Source: Fasciola hepatica
Taxonomy: Eukaryota; Platyhelminthes; Trematoda; Plagiorchiida; Fasciolidae
Reading direction: 5' to 3'
Assembly: GCA_948099385.1 (NCBI GenBank)
Contig: CANUEZ040000198.1
Location: 2,680,501-2,744,500, forward strand
DNA: 64,000 nucleotides
In this document: positions 49,560 through 60,350 of the stretch, piece by piece
How the letters are laid out: every line of letters begins with the position of its first letter
Numbering within the stretch: position 1 is the first letter of the stretch
Translations under genes and position numbers: made by a program
The notes under the pieces: generated by a model
Databases searched by the model: none
Seen by the model: only the letters and a program-made list of their open reading frames with translations
Told to the model about the DNA's origin: nothing

Positions 49560-50450
49560 AGTTGATTTTAGGTACTTTAAAAAAGGCGTGGTAAAAGGAT
49601 TTTGGTACAAATGCCAACGATATATTGAACCTTCATCCAAATTAAGAGCCTTACACGATGTCAAACCCATTTGAAATAAAGCAATATCGCCAGTAGGTTT
49701 CATTTCATGTCCTCGATGATAAGTGACCTCAACTGATTTCAAACACACCAGGTTTGCACGCAACGCTCTGTTCCCAAACAGTTAGGCTAGACTCTCTCCT
49801 GTCGTCGCGTGGGTGGAAATGTGGTACTGCATTAGAAAACTGTCAACACTCCTGTCGTGTTCGTCAAACGTACCAACACGAACAGATGCAATCACACTTT
49901 TCAAAGTTCGAACAAAGTTTTCGACTGCACCATTGGATTGTGGGTGTGGAAGTGGAGTTATTCCGCGGTGACAACCCAACGCTTTCAACCAGTCAGTCAC
50001 CTCCGCTGCGAAATGGGTTCCATTGTCGGTAACCAATGCACACAGAACATCTTCTTGACTGAATGTTTTACTCAGGGTCTGTTATCGTGAAACCGGCATA
50101 AGGAGAAGTAGTTAAATATACCTCCGGCCTACGGGAGTGGGAATCAATGAAGAAAAGAGCTTAATACCCGTCTAAAAATGGTCCACAATAATCAGCTTGA
50201 ACACTTTGCCAGGGCTCTGTGAAAACAGACCACGACATCCTTTTCGACGGTTGGGTGTGAAATTCATGTAGACAATGACAACAGTTTTTTTAAGCAAACG
50301 GCGCAAATCGTAGCTCTGGCCACCATCAGGTGATGCAGGAAAGAGATTTTATTTTTGAAATGACTAGGTGAACGAAATGCAAATCTCGCAAAACCGCGGC
50401 CCATAAAGGAAGACGCACAATGATTCTATCGTTACGACGCGAGACACCGT
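49560..50450 (-). pseudogene. Gypsy-2 integrase, catalytic D-D-E retained but frame broken
   Basis: The zinc-finger part shows LHFVHLVISKIKSLSCIT, stop, WWPE, then a stop before KNCCHCL (about 50.37-50.27 kb). The core has VQADYCGPFLDGY, a stop, then IDSHSRRPEVYL (about 50.21-50.12 kb). The open stretch 50036-49782 carries VTDNGTHF and PQSNGAVENFVRTLK with the catalytic Glu. The tail THATTGES continues into VTYHRGHEMKP near 49.70 kb. Thus D, D and E all survive while at least three stops break the frame. Confidence 0.9.
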
Positions 50451-50689
50451 CATAAATCACCGACATTCCTTCGCGTCGTTCATAGAATTCATTTGCCCGC
50501 CATCCCTATCAAACACAAGATATGATGGCATAGTAGTGCTTCTCCGTTTCAGAACTAGATCTGGCCGACTAACGGGCAGTGACTGCGTGAGCAAACGGTC
50601 AGCGAGAGAGGGTTTTTCGGAAAGGCTTAGGGAGACAAGCAATCTCCATTAGGCACCTAAGATACTTTGACAGGCATTGTATAAGATGC

Positions 50690-51345
50690 CATAAAATTAA
50701 AAATGTTGGAATATCTGGCAAATATGTTCTTGATGTTGATTTTCATCAGCACTAGAAACGTGGACGTCATCAATATGAACGAAAGCAAAATTGAGACCAT
50801 GAATAACTTGATCCATGAATCGCATGAATGTTTGAGCGGCTTTGTGCAAGCCAAAAGGCATACGCAGGAATTCATACAGCCGAAATGGTATCGTGATTGC
50901 GATCTTAGGAAGGAGTTCAAGAGCGATGGGGATGTGGTACTGCGTCCTCACCAAATCACGTTTAGAGAGAAACATTTGCCATACATACTGTTGGAGAGGT
51001 CATGAAGGTGTGGAATCGGGTCCTTGTCGGGTACCATAGAATCGTTAACTACGCGGTAATCACCTCCGGGGAGCCTGTCCTCGTTGTGCTTTGGAACCAA
51101 TTGGAGTGGGAGGCCCATAAATTGCTTGATGTGTGAGTTATCCCCATGTTTACTATAATTTCGAATTCTGCTTTTGCTACTAATAGTCTTTCAGGTGATA
51201 ATCGGTGGAGTCGCGCTGAGATTGATGGACTTTTGGTGACAATGGGATGTTGGAAATTGTGCAGTGTTTGTGAGGGGGATGCTTGTGGTTGGCTGACTGC
51301 CGAAAAATCGTCCAAAATGGAAGAAAACGGAGAGCTTACTGTCAT
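50690..51345 (-). pseudogene. Gypsy-2 reverse transcriptase, palm largely readable
   Basis: The minus strand shows LVAKAEFEIIVNMGI and SNLWASHSNWFQ (about 51.19-51.09 kb), LSKRDLVRTQYHIPI with the first Asp (about 50.97-50.93 kb), RMPFGLHKAAQTFMRFMDQV (about 50.86-50.80 kb) and AFVHIDDVHVSSADE, where HIDD replaces the usual Y-I-D-D (about 50.78-50.76 kb). Both catalytic Asp residues are kept. The 92-codon stretch 50975-50697 is open through the palm. The thumb and RNase H that should follow are missing. Confidence 0.9.
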
Positions 51346-51537
51346 GAGACGTACCCCGAGAGAGTTGATGGATGTACCTGTGCCATTTATTTTTTAAGAC
51401 GCATTGCTGACCCACGGTGTCTCACATCAACCACAAGTGAAGAGACAGGATAAAAATGAACCACGAAAATATGGTAATTACCTTTTCAACCGTGAAAATC
51501 GAAGGGAACTTTCGGCATAAACCCAGGTCAAGTTGTA

Positions 51538-51800
51538 TTAGCTTTTCACTGTTGTCTTTATTGAGGAGCGGTTATCTGCTTGCAAAGTGAGAGTAGGAAG
51601 TCGCGGATTGCGTTCACCAGACAGAATGGAGATATCACTGATCTGAGCATCGGTGCTAACCAGAAACCGCATTCCTGTAGACCGATCGAAAATGTTGGAA
51701 AGGCGACCAGGTTCGAAGTCAGTGGCAGCCGTCGCAATTACTGACTGGCTGTCTCGTTTCTCGAAGCTATAGCTGGGAAAGTACACAGTGACTGGCAACG
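51538..51800 (-). pseudogene. Gypsy-2 protease with altered active site
   Basis: In the 146-codon open stretch 51978-51538 the minus strand reads GRLSNIFDRSTGMRFLVSTDAQISDI. The family expects Asp-Thr-Gly-Ala in the middle; here the Asp is Ser and the Gly is Asp (STDA, about 51.66-51.65 kb). The frame is open even though the catalytic Asp is lost, so the changes are substitutions and not frame damage. Retropepsins act as dimers to process the polyprotein. Confidence 0.85.
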
Positions 51801-51911
51801 ACGAGCTTTTTCCCCACAATGCCGGTGGTATCAATAGTTTAATAGTCGAGACGAAGAGGCAGAGTGATTGCGACAGGATTTCGGGCGGGGCACGGAACGA
51901 CTGTGAATGGC

Positions 51912-52546
51912 TTACTGGAACAAAGCATTCATCTGGGAGGTTGGGTTGGCAATTTGTTCTTGGAGGTCGGAGATACAAGTGGGTACCGATGTTTGAGACG
52001 TCGCAGCGATCGGCGAGCTTGTGGGGTACGCTTCCAGTAGTCTGTCGACGGTGATTGCTAGTCCTTCAATCGAAACCTCTGAGTTGAAGGACGCGAGAAT
52101 TTCCCTTATCAATGGAGGAAGTTGTTTCAACTAAATATGTTTTCGGAGAGAGTCACCCATTTTATGTGACCCCAATAAATGTTTCATGTGTTGTTGAAGT
52201 TGAGCTGGCTTGCGATCACCGAGAAGAAGATTTGTGAGTAAAGTTTCGATCGAGTTCCGATCAGACAATCCTATCCGCTGGATAATTTTGTGATTGTAAT
52301 TGTATCGTAGGAATTGATGGATAGTAGTTTGTTAATGAGATCACACAGTTCTGTCACAACGTTGGCAGAAAGGCCTTGGATAACGTATGAATACATTTCA
52401 GACTGACAACGCACACGGTTGATGTGTTAAATCACCACTATTTGTGCGAACCCCAGGCGGAGATTCGAAACACAAAACTGAGGTAGCTTCACAATGGCTG
52501 AATCTTCGAGCACGATGTGGTTAATTTCGGTGCCATTAGAATCTAT
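51912..52546 (-). pseudogene. Gypsy-2 gag
   Basis: Across frames the minus strand reads EDSAIVKLPQFCVSNLRLGF (about 52.51-52.45 kb), LSDRNSIETLL with LLGDRKPAQLQQHMKHLLG (about 52.27-52.18 kb), then the open stretch 52130-51912 with LPPLIREILASFNSEVSIEG and a C-terminal coiled-coil-like segment. This order is typical for gag of this invertebrate gypsy group. The codon at 52546-52544, in frame and right before the conserved N-terminus, is ATA; an original ATG there is my inference. Zinc knuckles were not seen. Confidence 0.8.
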
Positions 52547-52619
52547 GTCGGATGAGAATGGTGCACAAAATGTGGTGGTGTGATTTGTGAATGAGGAGTG
52601 AAAAGCACAATATCCAGAA

Positions 52620-52650
52620 GCAAAAACGTGGGCTCACCGATTTGTGGTGA
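52620..52650 (-). other. Candidate gypsy-2 primer-binding site
   Basis: On the minus strand GGTGAGCCCACG (plus-strand 52627-52638) follows an aaatc word and lies about 80 bp upstream of the gag frame, a normal place for a tRNA primer-binding site. If so, the 5' LTR would end near 52650. The first base expected (T of TGG) is C. No second LTR copy was found to confirm it. Confidence 0.3.
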
Positions 52651-53399
52651 AAAGGTTGACGTGGTGTGAATTGAAACGTGTGTAATCAAAACGTGATCGA
52701 ACAAACCAGTACAAGAAAAGACCGTACGTGTGTGTGCGTGTGTCAGTAGAGTCAGCTGGCTACGGAGCGATAGGCGTAGGAAGAAAACGAGAATGGACGG
52801 TGAAGCAGGGCTGATAAAAACTTCAAATCGGCAAAACGGCCTACAGTCACACAACAGATACAATGCTGTACTAACTAAGCCAAACAGCTACAGATCGCCA
52901 GACGTGTTCAACCGTATGAATAGAACGTTTTCCGACTTGAGTTTTCCAAAATCCGTTATCGCACAACTAATATATTTCAGCTCATCTCCGGTCATGTGTC
53001 TGGATGCATGCGTTTGTTTCATTCTTATTCACATCACTCTGCGTTATTCCAATTGCATCCCTAATATCTTCAATTGAAGCTTCCAACTAGTTTTATCTTG
53101 TGCCATACCTACGGTTTTCGAGTACATATTACTTGCTATGAAATGAAGCACTATTCACCTAATGTGTTTCGGTGTGTTGATATCATACGTATCCCATTTA
53201 GTAACAACACTACACACACCATCGACAAGTCGTATAAGCCGCTTACATCCATTCCAGTCTCATTGCGATACTCCGTTGATAATGGCGGGTAGTTGATCTG
53301 ACGGAACTTCCATATTTTCGTGCTTTCAGGGTTCTTTGAATATGAATACGAAGTCCGTTCATCACACCCAATGATTCTTCTGTGGTAGTAAAGCAGACT
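52651..53399. other. Unassigned, possible 5' LTR of gypsy-2
   Basis: The first few hundred bases may be the 5' LTR of the minus-strand element below it, but no matching 3' LTR exists in the window. A tgtgtgtgcgtgtgt run lies near 52730. The remainder towards 53.4 kb carries no recognisable domain. Confidence 0.35.
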
Positions 53400-54015
53400 C
53401 AACTGAAAACAGGTGTTGTATATAAGGCAGATTGTGGTGTGATTTTCGGGTGCATGTTTATGCAACAGCTCAGTGAAAAGGGCATGCACCCGTGTGTGTC
53501 TCTCCGTTCTTCGTGTTTTTGACGTCCAACCCTGCATCGATAATGTCGCCTGTTAGAATTCCATTCCACATTCGTCAACCGGTAGTGCATACTTGATAGC
53601 GGCTTAAGAAAAGGGATACTCATCAAGGCTCCACAATCCAGTTGAAGACGATAACATTTGCCATCAACTATTTTATTCCTGACAGGTTCTTTGTTTGTAT
53701 TAGAACCACGGAAACCGTTGATGTTTGGTTTTGTGTGTAGTGCCTTTTTGGTAAACTTTGCGGCTGCAAAAATTGCACAATTTGACTCGCGTCATCAGTG
53801 CACTAACAAAGTTATCAGTAGTTTTATGTTCACGGCGTTCTCTCCGAAGAAAGTGGGACCGTTCGGATATTTACTTTGACTGACTCAGACAGTATCCACC
53901 CATCGTTCGCATAACCGTCTTGAGATCTTCCTGGTTTTTGTCAACATCGAACGAGAAACGGTTTAGGATGCGGTAGGCTTCTTCTCCGTGGCATTGATGC
54001 AGTTATTATATTTTT
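53400..54015 (-). mobile_element. Third Ty3/gypsy lineage: gag and protease fragment
   Basis: The minus strand from about 54010 reads HGEEAYRILNRFSFDVD, then TMGGYC, then after a stop SERSHFLRRERREHKTTD and NFVSALMTRVKLCNF (to about 53.76 kb). This is the capsid pattern of a gypsy group different from copies 1 and 2. It continues with KIVDGKCYRLQLDCGALMS near 53.68-53.61 kb, placed like a retropepsin, with Asp-Cys-Gly (53638-53630) where Asp-Thr/Ser-Gly is usual. Recognisable similarity fades near 53.5 kb and no RT follows. Confidence 0.75.
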
Positions 54016-54224
54016 GTCAATTGAACTCCCTAATTCATTTCTTTGTTATAAGTATTCTTGTCAGGAACGCTACAGTGGTAGACGTGATTTCTTCGCCGGT
54101 CATTCACATTCTTGATTGTTATTTTCGTCTTCGAACAGTTGACTGTATTTATCCACAAATATAGTTGGGTGCTTATTCGGTAACCACAGTATTTCAGGGA
54201 CCGGTAAATATCTTCCACAATAAA

Positions 54225-54360
54225 ACGGTTTAGTTTCTCGGTTCGCTATCGTGAGCACGACAAAGCTCACTTTGAAATGTATGGTCTGTTATCCGGCTCA
54301 TCATTCCGGGCCAGTAGAAGATTTACTTTGCTCGATCGTCGAGGTCGGGTGTAACAAATG
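54225..54360 (-). pseudogene. Integrase zinc-finger scrap
   Basis: The minus strand near 54.33-54.24 kb reads RAK, a stop, then IFYWPGMMSRITDHTF and SELCRAHDSEPRN, which fits the end of an HHCC integrase zinc finger (Y-W-P-G-M followed by paired Cys). It lies upstream of the gag fragment on the same strand, which is the wrong order for one element, so it must come from another copy or from a rearrangement. No integrase core was recognised after it. Confidence 0.5.
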
Positions 54361-57300
54361 AGGACGCCTCGTCACCTGGCCTCGAAGGAATTCCGGAATA
54401 GTTATTTAGTTGTCCTTGCACGTGAAGGCTGCCACAGAAAGATCCACCGCGAGCATTTATTCCTTTTTCATGGCGCATTGCCAACAAAGAATTACCGTGG
54501 AATCTAAAAGACAGGTTGCTGCACGAAAATTAGCAATGTCGGGGTTCACTCTATGAATGCCGAATGATAATAAAGCCCTAGCCATCTCAATTGGAATGGC
54601 TACTGCCCATTCGAAATTTTCAAGAAAATATGACTCATTTCCGGAATTGAATGTAGATGTATTCACGGCAACACAACACGAATGATAGGGTATAGAAAAT
54701 CTGGTAACTGTTCACATGTGTTACATTGTTTATCAGGACAATTTGGTGGGCATTTGGCAAACGATCAGTTATAATTCATCTGCCAACCACGGCTGACAGA
54801 AAATACAACACTCACAGATCCTAAACCGATTCGCACAACGCGAATACTGCACAATTTGAAATATATGTTTGTTTTCGGTGAGACTTAGGTACAATACTGA
54901 TGGCATTTCTCTCAGTCATAATGCAGACTGTTGTAAAAGTGAAGCGGAGTCTAATTTCTTATTCACGTATTCCTGCATAAAAATTTGAGGTAACTTCTTT
55001 CTGGAACGGAAACAAACTGCAGTAACATTTTTGAAAACTGCACGTGTAACATTTGATCTACTCAGTGACTGAAACAGGCTACGTTACATTTCTGTAGTGA
55101 ATGTATTTCCTATCATTTCATCATTCAATTACTTCACTTGGATTAAGTATGCAGTTCTTAAAAAAATTATATATGACTCTCATAATACTCAAGCTACCAT
55201 CAGTTTTTCATACATGATCTATCCAATCCGACGTTCATTTCCCAAAAACACAACATGAAAACCAAATCAATTGCCTGCATGCAGGGAAAAAGAGGACCTG
55301 AAAATGTGCCGTGATAGTCTGCCGTAATGATGTCCGTTGCTAGTGCCCCCTGACCTTGACACTTTACCCGGTCATACACTTTACGAGACCTGTGATTTTC
55401 CCTTGGTCAGAAGTTACCCAAACATATTTACAGATTCTAGTTATTCAAACTTCAACTTGTGGACCATGGAATCTTTGAACACTATGAGATCAAGTATGCT
55501 CCAGAGGTTCACGACTGGGTTTAAATCTTGGCTGTAGGTTGGCAGTTGTACGACGTTGATGCGGGGAAGTACGAGTCAACATTTCATGGTGTATGATCAG
55601 TGGATAGAAGCAATATTAGGTTGGAACGTGACTTCCCGTGAACTTTTTGGATCTTACGGGGTTCTCCACTCTAGTTATTGTGGTCCGGTTGTCGACTGAT
55701 TTAAATAGTATAGTGAATCAAACTTGAAGGACTTGAGTCGTATTGATGATACCGAATGAAAAGAAATGCGTTGTTGATATTGTCATTCGTCACCCCAGTT
55801 TTCATCAAAATTTGAAAACGAAGGGGTTGCAATATGAGTAGTGTGACATTGTATCTGGATGGCAGGACTTAATTTCCCCTATCATCCTATCATCGAGACA
55901 CAATGCCATAATAGTCATATTGAAACTCCATTCTTGGGACCATGCATCCTCGTTCTGAAGGTTAGCCGTGTTAACCGACGAAATAACTTTGAATGAATTC
56001 CCGTATGATTCTAAAAATGGACTCCCCGTCCGTGCACGCTCCATTCGATTCAAATGAGATTACAGCTATGGAAGGGGGTTACCTGTATCAGGATTATCCT
56101 TCAGTGTATCCGTGTCTGGATCATATTTTCAGGTGAGCTCTATCGATAACTGAGTGTGACATGGAAACTGTCCCATCTCCAATCAAATCAAATCTTGAAC
56201 ATTCCAGTTGACCAGCCCAAGTTAGACTTACACAGCATGATAGGAACTCCCTAAGACCAGTGACTTTGCGATTCTATTTTCTTTTATTTTCGCACGGGTG
56301 CAGTAGAGGAGACTATTCCATAATCTCAAGGACCTATTGTACTAACTAGATCAGCCAACAGCCAGACAGCAATAAATTGAATGAAGAACCCCGTAAGACC
56401 CAAATAGGTCACTAAACGACGGATTCCAACTGCTGTTCTGACGGAATGAAAACGGTAATTTCTGTATTTTCCAAGGTGTCATCAACCACAACCCATTGAC
56501 AAGGTTCGCCACGAATAAATGCGGCCCATATGAAAAAAGATCTTTTGGGTTGCGGAATCAAATTCGTAGTTGGGAGTGTCTTCGGTAGTTTCTCATGACA
56601 AGTACAGTTTCGTGGGTCCTCTCGCTAAACTACACCATAGAACATACAAAGTAAATCGATAGTGAAAATGGTTAAAAATGAGACTCAAACCACTTCACGA
56701 TTGTATCGTGTAACCACTGTTGCGAGAACAGAATAAATCCGTCAAAATTTGGTGCAACTTCATTTGTCTCGCTCCATTTCCGAAACATTTTCTCCTCGTA
56801 CAAATGCACGACTCGTAGATTTTTGTTGATACCCAGAATAAAATAACATAAAATTATGCATTCGATGCATTGGTAGTTGACCTCGGTCTCTTGTTATGAC
56901 ACCACATTCCATATGGAAAATGGGGAAATGCCCGGATTGTATTTATTAAAAAGATTGCAAGGGATGTCCACCTATGAATGTAATTGACGCAATTGTATTA
57001 TTCTGGTGAAAATATCTCCAACTCAGCATAAACAATTTAGGCATCTGATGGATTTCATTCATCTTGGCAAACATACCTTTATCCATAAGGATAACTTTGC
57101 ATCTAGCAATGAAGTAAACACCCCTGAGGTGAATTGCACCCACGTGGAGTTGCATATTAGGCGGAATATGACTCTCTACTATTGCTTTGTTTTCAATTTT
57201 TCAGCAACCTTTTTGGGTGTTTCTTCTGTTCAGAAAGACAACAGGCACACGGCGTGAGCATCAGTAGAGTCAGTTTAGTTCACTTCAGTTCTATTCAATC

Positions 57301-58205
57301 AACCAACAACTATTTTATGGGTACATAAAGAGCCAAAAAAGGGAATAAGTAAAGGGACAGGAGTGCAGAATCCCGAAGGTCTATGGATCCCACTGGTAGT
57401 GGTCACTCGATCTTACGCGTTCTAAAATGATGACAGTCAATGAAAAACCTTGAAGACTGATTGGATACGTTTACGAACGGAAAAAAGGCAGCAAATAAAG
57501 TAATGTGGCAGATTAGGGCAACAGTGTTCAATAGGCAGTCAAAGTGGTGAGAACTGGTATATCAGTTGTGCTTAAACCGCAGCTTTCGTCAGAAGCAGAG
57601 AGCAAGGACAGTCATAAAGTAAGCAAATTTAGGAAAATACGAGGATAATTCGAAAACTGACAGGGCTTACAGAGGGTGGCAAACAGCGTCCGGTTGTATA
57701 GTGTTTGTAATGGACAAGGCGGATATAGGTGAATAAGCAAGATGACATAGGGTAACAGTTGTTGCTTTAGCCGATTCCCATCATTTGTTACTGTTGTGTT
57801 CGGCGTGAACAGGCATGTGCTCAGACAGACGATCTTGCACGCACACACACGCACGTACACAGCTGACGTTTGCCGTGCTTCGTCCCGGACGGCATTGACC
57901 AATCAGTTTGCACCACGTGTTGCGTGACCTTGCAAGACGTGGTCCGATTGTACCGTTGTCCTTCACTTCCGATTATATGCATGACTGACTCGCCCTTGCA
58001 CACTTGTTTGCGTTTACAGGTGCTTGCGTGCACTGGCGCTTACTGTACGTTGCTGCGGGAATATACGTCTATCCATACACGTTCGCCTTTCTTCTTTAAC
58101 CGGATTGTGAACGCAACAGTTACCGATGGAAACTGTGCGCTTTTAGCTGAACAGATACCAAAAAGGGCAAAGATGAAATAAGTGGAAGGTGTGCGTTCAT
58201 GTGAC
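54361..58205. other. Unassigned sequence
   Basis: No identifiable gene. ORFs at 54666-54457 and 56053-55805 (minus) and 57006-57257 (plus) lack known motifs. A cacgcacacacacgcacg-type run lies near 57838-57860. The stretch 57.6-58.2 kb looks more GC-rich than its surroundings. Confidence 0.4.
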
Positions 58206-58214
58206 AGTACATGA

Positions 58215-58350
58215 TTGACCGTTCGACCGAGATGGCCGGATTTGCGGGAAGACGTAGTTTTAGGCTTCAACCAATATGCTGGCCTTTCGAATCCCAGCTG
58301 GAGCGGCCAATTCAAATAGAGCACGGTTCTGTGTAACTGAACAGATGACA
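58215..58350 (+). repeat. tRNA-derived SINE-like head
   Basis: gagatggccgg at 58230-58240 resembles a class II tRNA A box (TGGCCG, 58233-58238). CTTTCGAATCC at 58284-58294 resembles a B box, about 45 nt later. The T-stem around it pairs at four of five positions (ctgg / ccag). No acceptor stem forms. It lies about 130 bp beyond the 3' end of the minus-strand RTE-type copy 3. Boundaries and target-site duplications were not identified. Confidence 0.5.
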
Positions 58351-59339
58351 TTTAGGCAACTGGAAAGGTGAAAAATACTATATCAACAGCGACGGAAAAT
58401 AGACGGAAATATAATCAATATTACTTAGCGACCAAGGATGGGAATATCAGTAATTAGAATGGGTTCCAGCTAAATACAATTTGAATTATTGGTCAAAGAG
58501 AATCTACTAAGACCAAGAAGAGATCCATGAGTAAAAGAATCAAGAAGATGAAGAAATTTTCTGCTTACGAGCGGTACATTGATCATGATATTCAGCTGTA
58601 TCCCTTAACGCATCTAACCACCGAAATATGGATCTCCATTATCCCATCCCAAAATCCTAACATGCTCTACACAGTCTGATACACTGGTTAGACTTTCCAT
58701 ACCTTTTTTCCACATCGTGGACCGATCACCCTTACTCATCTTTACAGCCCTACCCACATCAACAAACAATGCACCTGGAGAAATCAAAATTGCCTACATG
58801 CACAACATACGTGACAACCAAATTAACTAGATAAACTTTAGTATTTCGTCTGGTAATAAGGGTCATGCTTCTCTTGCTGTCTACGGAACCTCACCATTAG
58901 TGACAAAATGTTCTTACCATATTCGTTCAATGTCTCGAGGTCATAAGTATACGAATATCGACAATCTCCTGCATCTTTCTTAGTGGCCGTCTTTCTGAAC
59001 CATATAGAAAAACAAACCTGGCTTTGGCAATATACTATCGATCTCTGGTAAATAAATCGGTGTCATTTCGACGCCACAAACGGTTCACATCCGTGAATAA
59101 TAGAGCAGCCTTCGGTATACACAAATACACTCCATCGGATATTCAGTCCCTGGTTGAAAAGTCAATTATGAACTATGTTTTCCGTGTTCTCAGATAAGGT
59201 TTGGTGTTGTGCAAATTTAAAACTGCAAGAGCGTGTTGCTTTCTGAAGGCGTAAAACGCTCAATGAACTTTGGTACACAGTTAATGAAGCTGCTCGGAAA
59301 ATGTTTCATCGTAAGTTGGTCTTATACTGCTTGACTAAT

Positions 59340-59540
59340 TTAGTCTGCGTATTCGAGGTCCGATACCTTTCCAATTTGATAGAGGTCAGTGCTGCTATCC
59401 TCGCATGACAACGTGCAATCTCTTGCACCGTATGAATCACCATTTCTTAGAGGAAAGTTGAGAGGGGACTTCCTGACGTACACCACTTCTGATAAACTCG
59501 TGTAAAAGATAACCGTGAGGTTATATTTGACTTCAGTCAA
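59340..59540 (-). pseudogene. RTE-type RT palm ending in YAD-stop
   Basis: The open stretch reads DLYQIGKVSDLEYAD and then a TAA codon at 59342-59340, exactly where the second Asp of YADD belongs. The reading continues as ISQ in the same frame, as it would after a normal YADD. The catalytic motif is therefore cut by a point-like change that produced a stop. Confidence 0.85.
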
Positions 59541-59808
59541 CCATGTATAGAGACCAAATGGTAAAATTCATTTTTTTCTGGTAAACACTCTACCAGGATT
59601 CAAAAACAGGAAACTGTGTTGTCAAGTGAGTTGAAGTCCGCCTTCAGATCAAAGAAAAGGTGGTGGTTGGGTTTATGGGAGCTAAGCCTTTTCTTAAATC
59701 AGTTGTGAATCAGACATGTGATCAACAATAACTGGAACTTGTTTATCCTCAGTCGAGGTCTGTTAATGAGTGCTAGATAAGAGGTGAAGATATGCACTCG
59801 TGTGCAGT

Positions 59809-60069
59809 TTAGATTTTCATTTGATTACGGTTTCGTACAAGAGGGTCTGTTTTCCGCACACGACTACTAAAGCTTCGAACTGTCTCCTTCTCTTGGTCCC
59901 TATTTAGGAATTTTATTAACTCAAATGACAAAGCTGGGCCACCATATTTGAAAGTCGACAGGTACAACCTATTTGGTCCGGCATCTTTATGTATTTTCCT
60001 TTTGCGTATCTCATGGGAAAACTCTGCTTTTGACTGTGCCTTGGGATTCACACCCATCATTCTGACCAA
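59809..60069 (-). pseudogene. RTE-type RT, N-terminal block
   Basis: This 86-codon open stretch includes SHEIRKRKIHKDAGPNRLYL and STFKYGGPALSFELIKFLN, the conserved entry to the RT domain in RTE-type elements (K-A-x-G-P-D, L-x-K-x-G-G). The Asp after Gly-Pro is Asn here. It is internal to the polyprotein; the initiator position is not meaningful. Confidence 0.85.
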
Positions 60070-60350
60070 GGTGCAACTTGTAACAACTTCTGTGAATAAA
60101 GTCCGTCATCAGTTCGATTGGCTGGATTGCCGAATTGGCAACCTATTTACCTCTCTGTCACTTTCAGGCTTCTAACTTGAGCTTTGAAATCGCAACCGAT
60201 AACCGAAATATTCGTGGAAAAACACAATACTGAGCAGAGGAGACAACTGACGTCGGAAATTGTCTCTGGCCTCAGGAGATCTACAGCCATTCGGGGTGTA
60301 AACAGGAACGACGAACACACCCAGCTGTTCCAGCCCGTTGCTGCTGGCAA

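Larger units (their letters stand above)
49560..52650 (-). mobile_element. Ty3/gypsy LTR retrotransposon, degenerate copy 2 (different lineage)
   Basis: From high to low coordinates the minus strand gives a primer-binding-like site (about 52638), gag (52546-51.9 kb), protease (51.7-51.63), RT (51.35-50.69) and integrase (50.45-49.56). The stretch between RT palm and integrase is only about 230 bp, so most of the RT thumb and RNase H is gone. Gag and integrase motifs differ clearly from copy 1. Its 3' end meets RTE-type copy 2 without a recognisable 3' LTR. Confidence 0.9.
58480..60350 (-). mobile_element. RTE-type non-LTR retrotransposon, degenerate copy 3 with internal deletion
   Basis: From high to low coordinates the minus strand gives an endonuclease piece (ISVIGCDFKAQVRSL near 60.20-60.15 kb), the first RT block (DAGPNRLYLSTFKYGGPALS near 59.98-59.92 kb), SGVRQEVPSQLSS near 59.48 kb, LEYAD at about 59.35 kb, and the C-terminal domain (LFVDVGRAVKMSKGDRSTMW near 58.77-58.71 kb, ILGWDNGDP near 58.65 kb). 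Only about 170 bp separate endonuclease motif and RT, where copy 1 has about 950 bp, so an internal deletion removed most of the endonuclease end and linker. Confidence 0.85.

Noticed and set aside
40959..57440. Shared repeat between 41.0-41.1 kb and 57.35-57.42 kb
   Set aside because: Only the word agaatcccgaa is shared; the flanks do not align.
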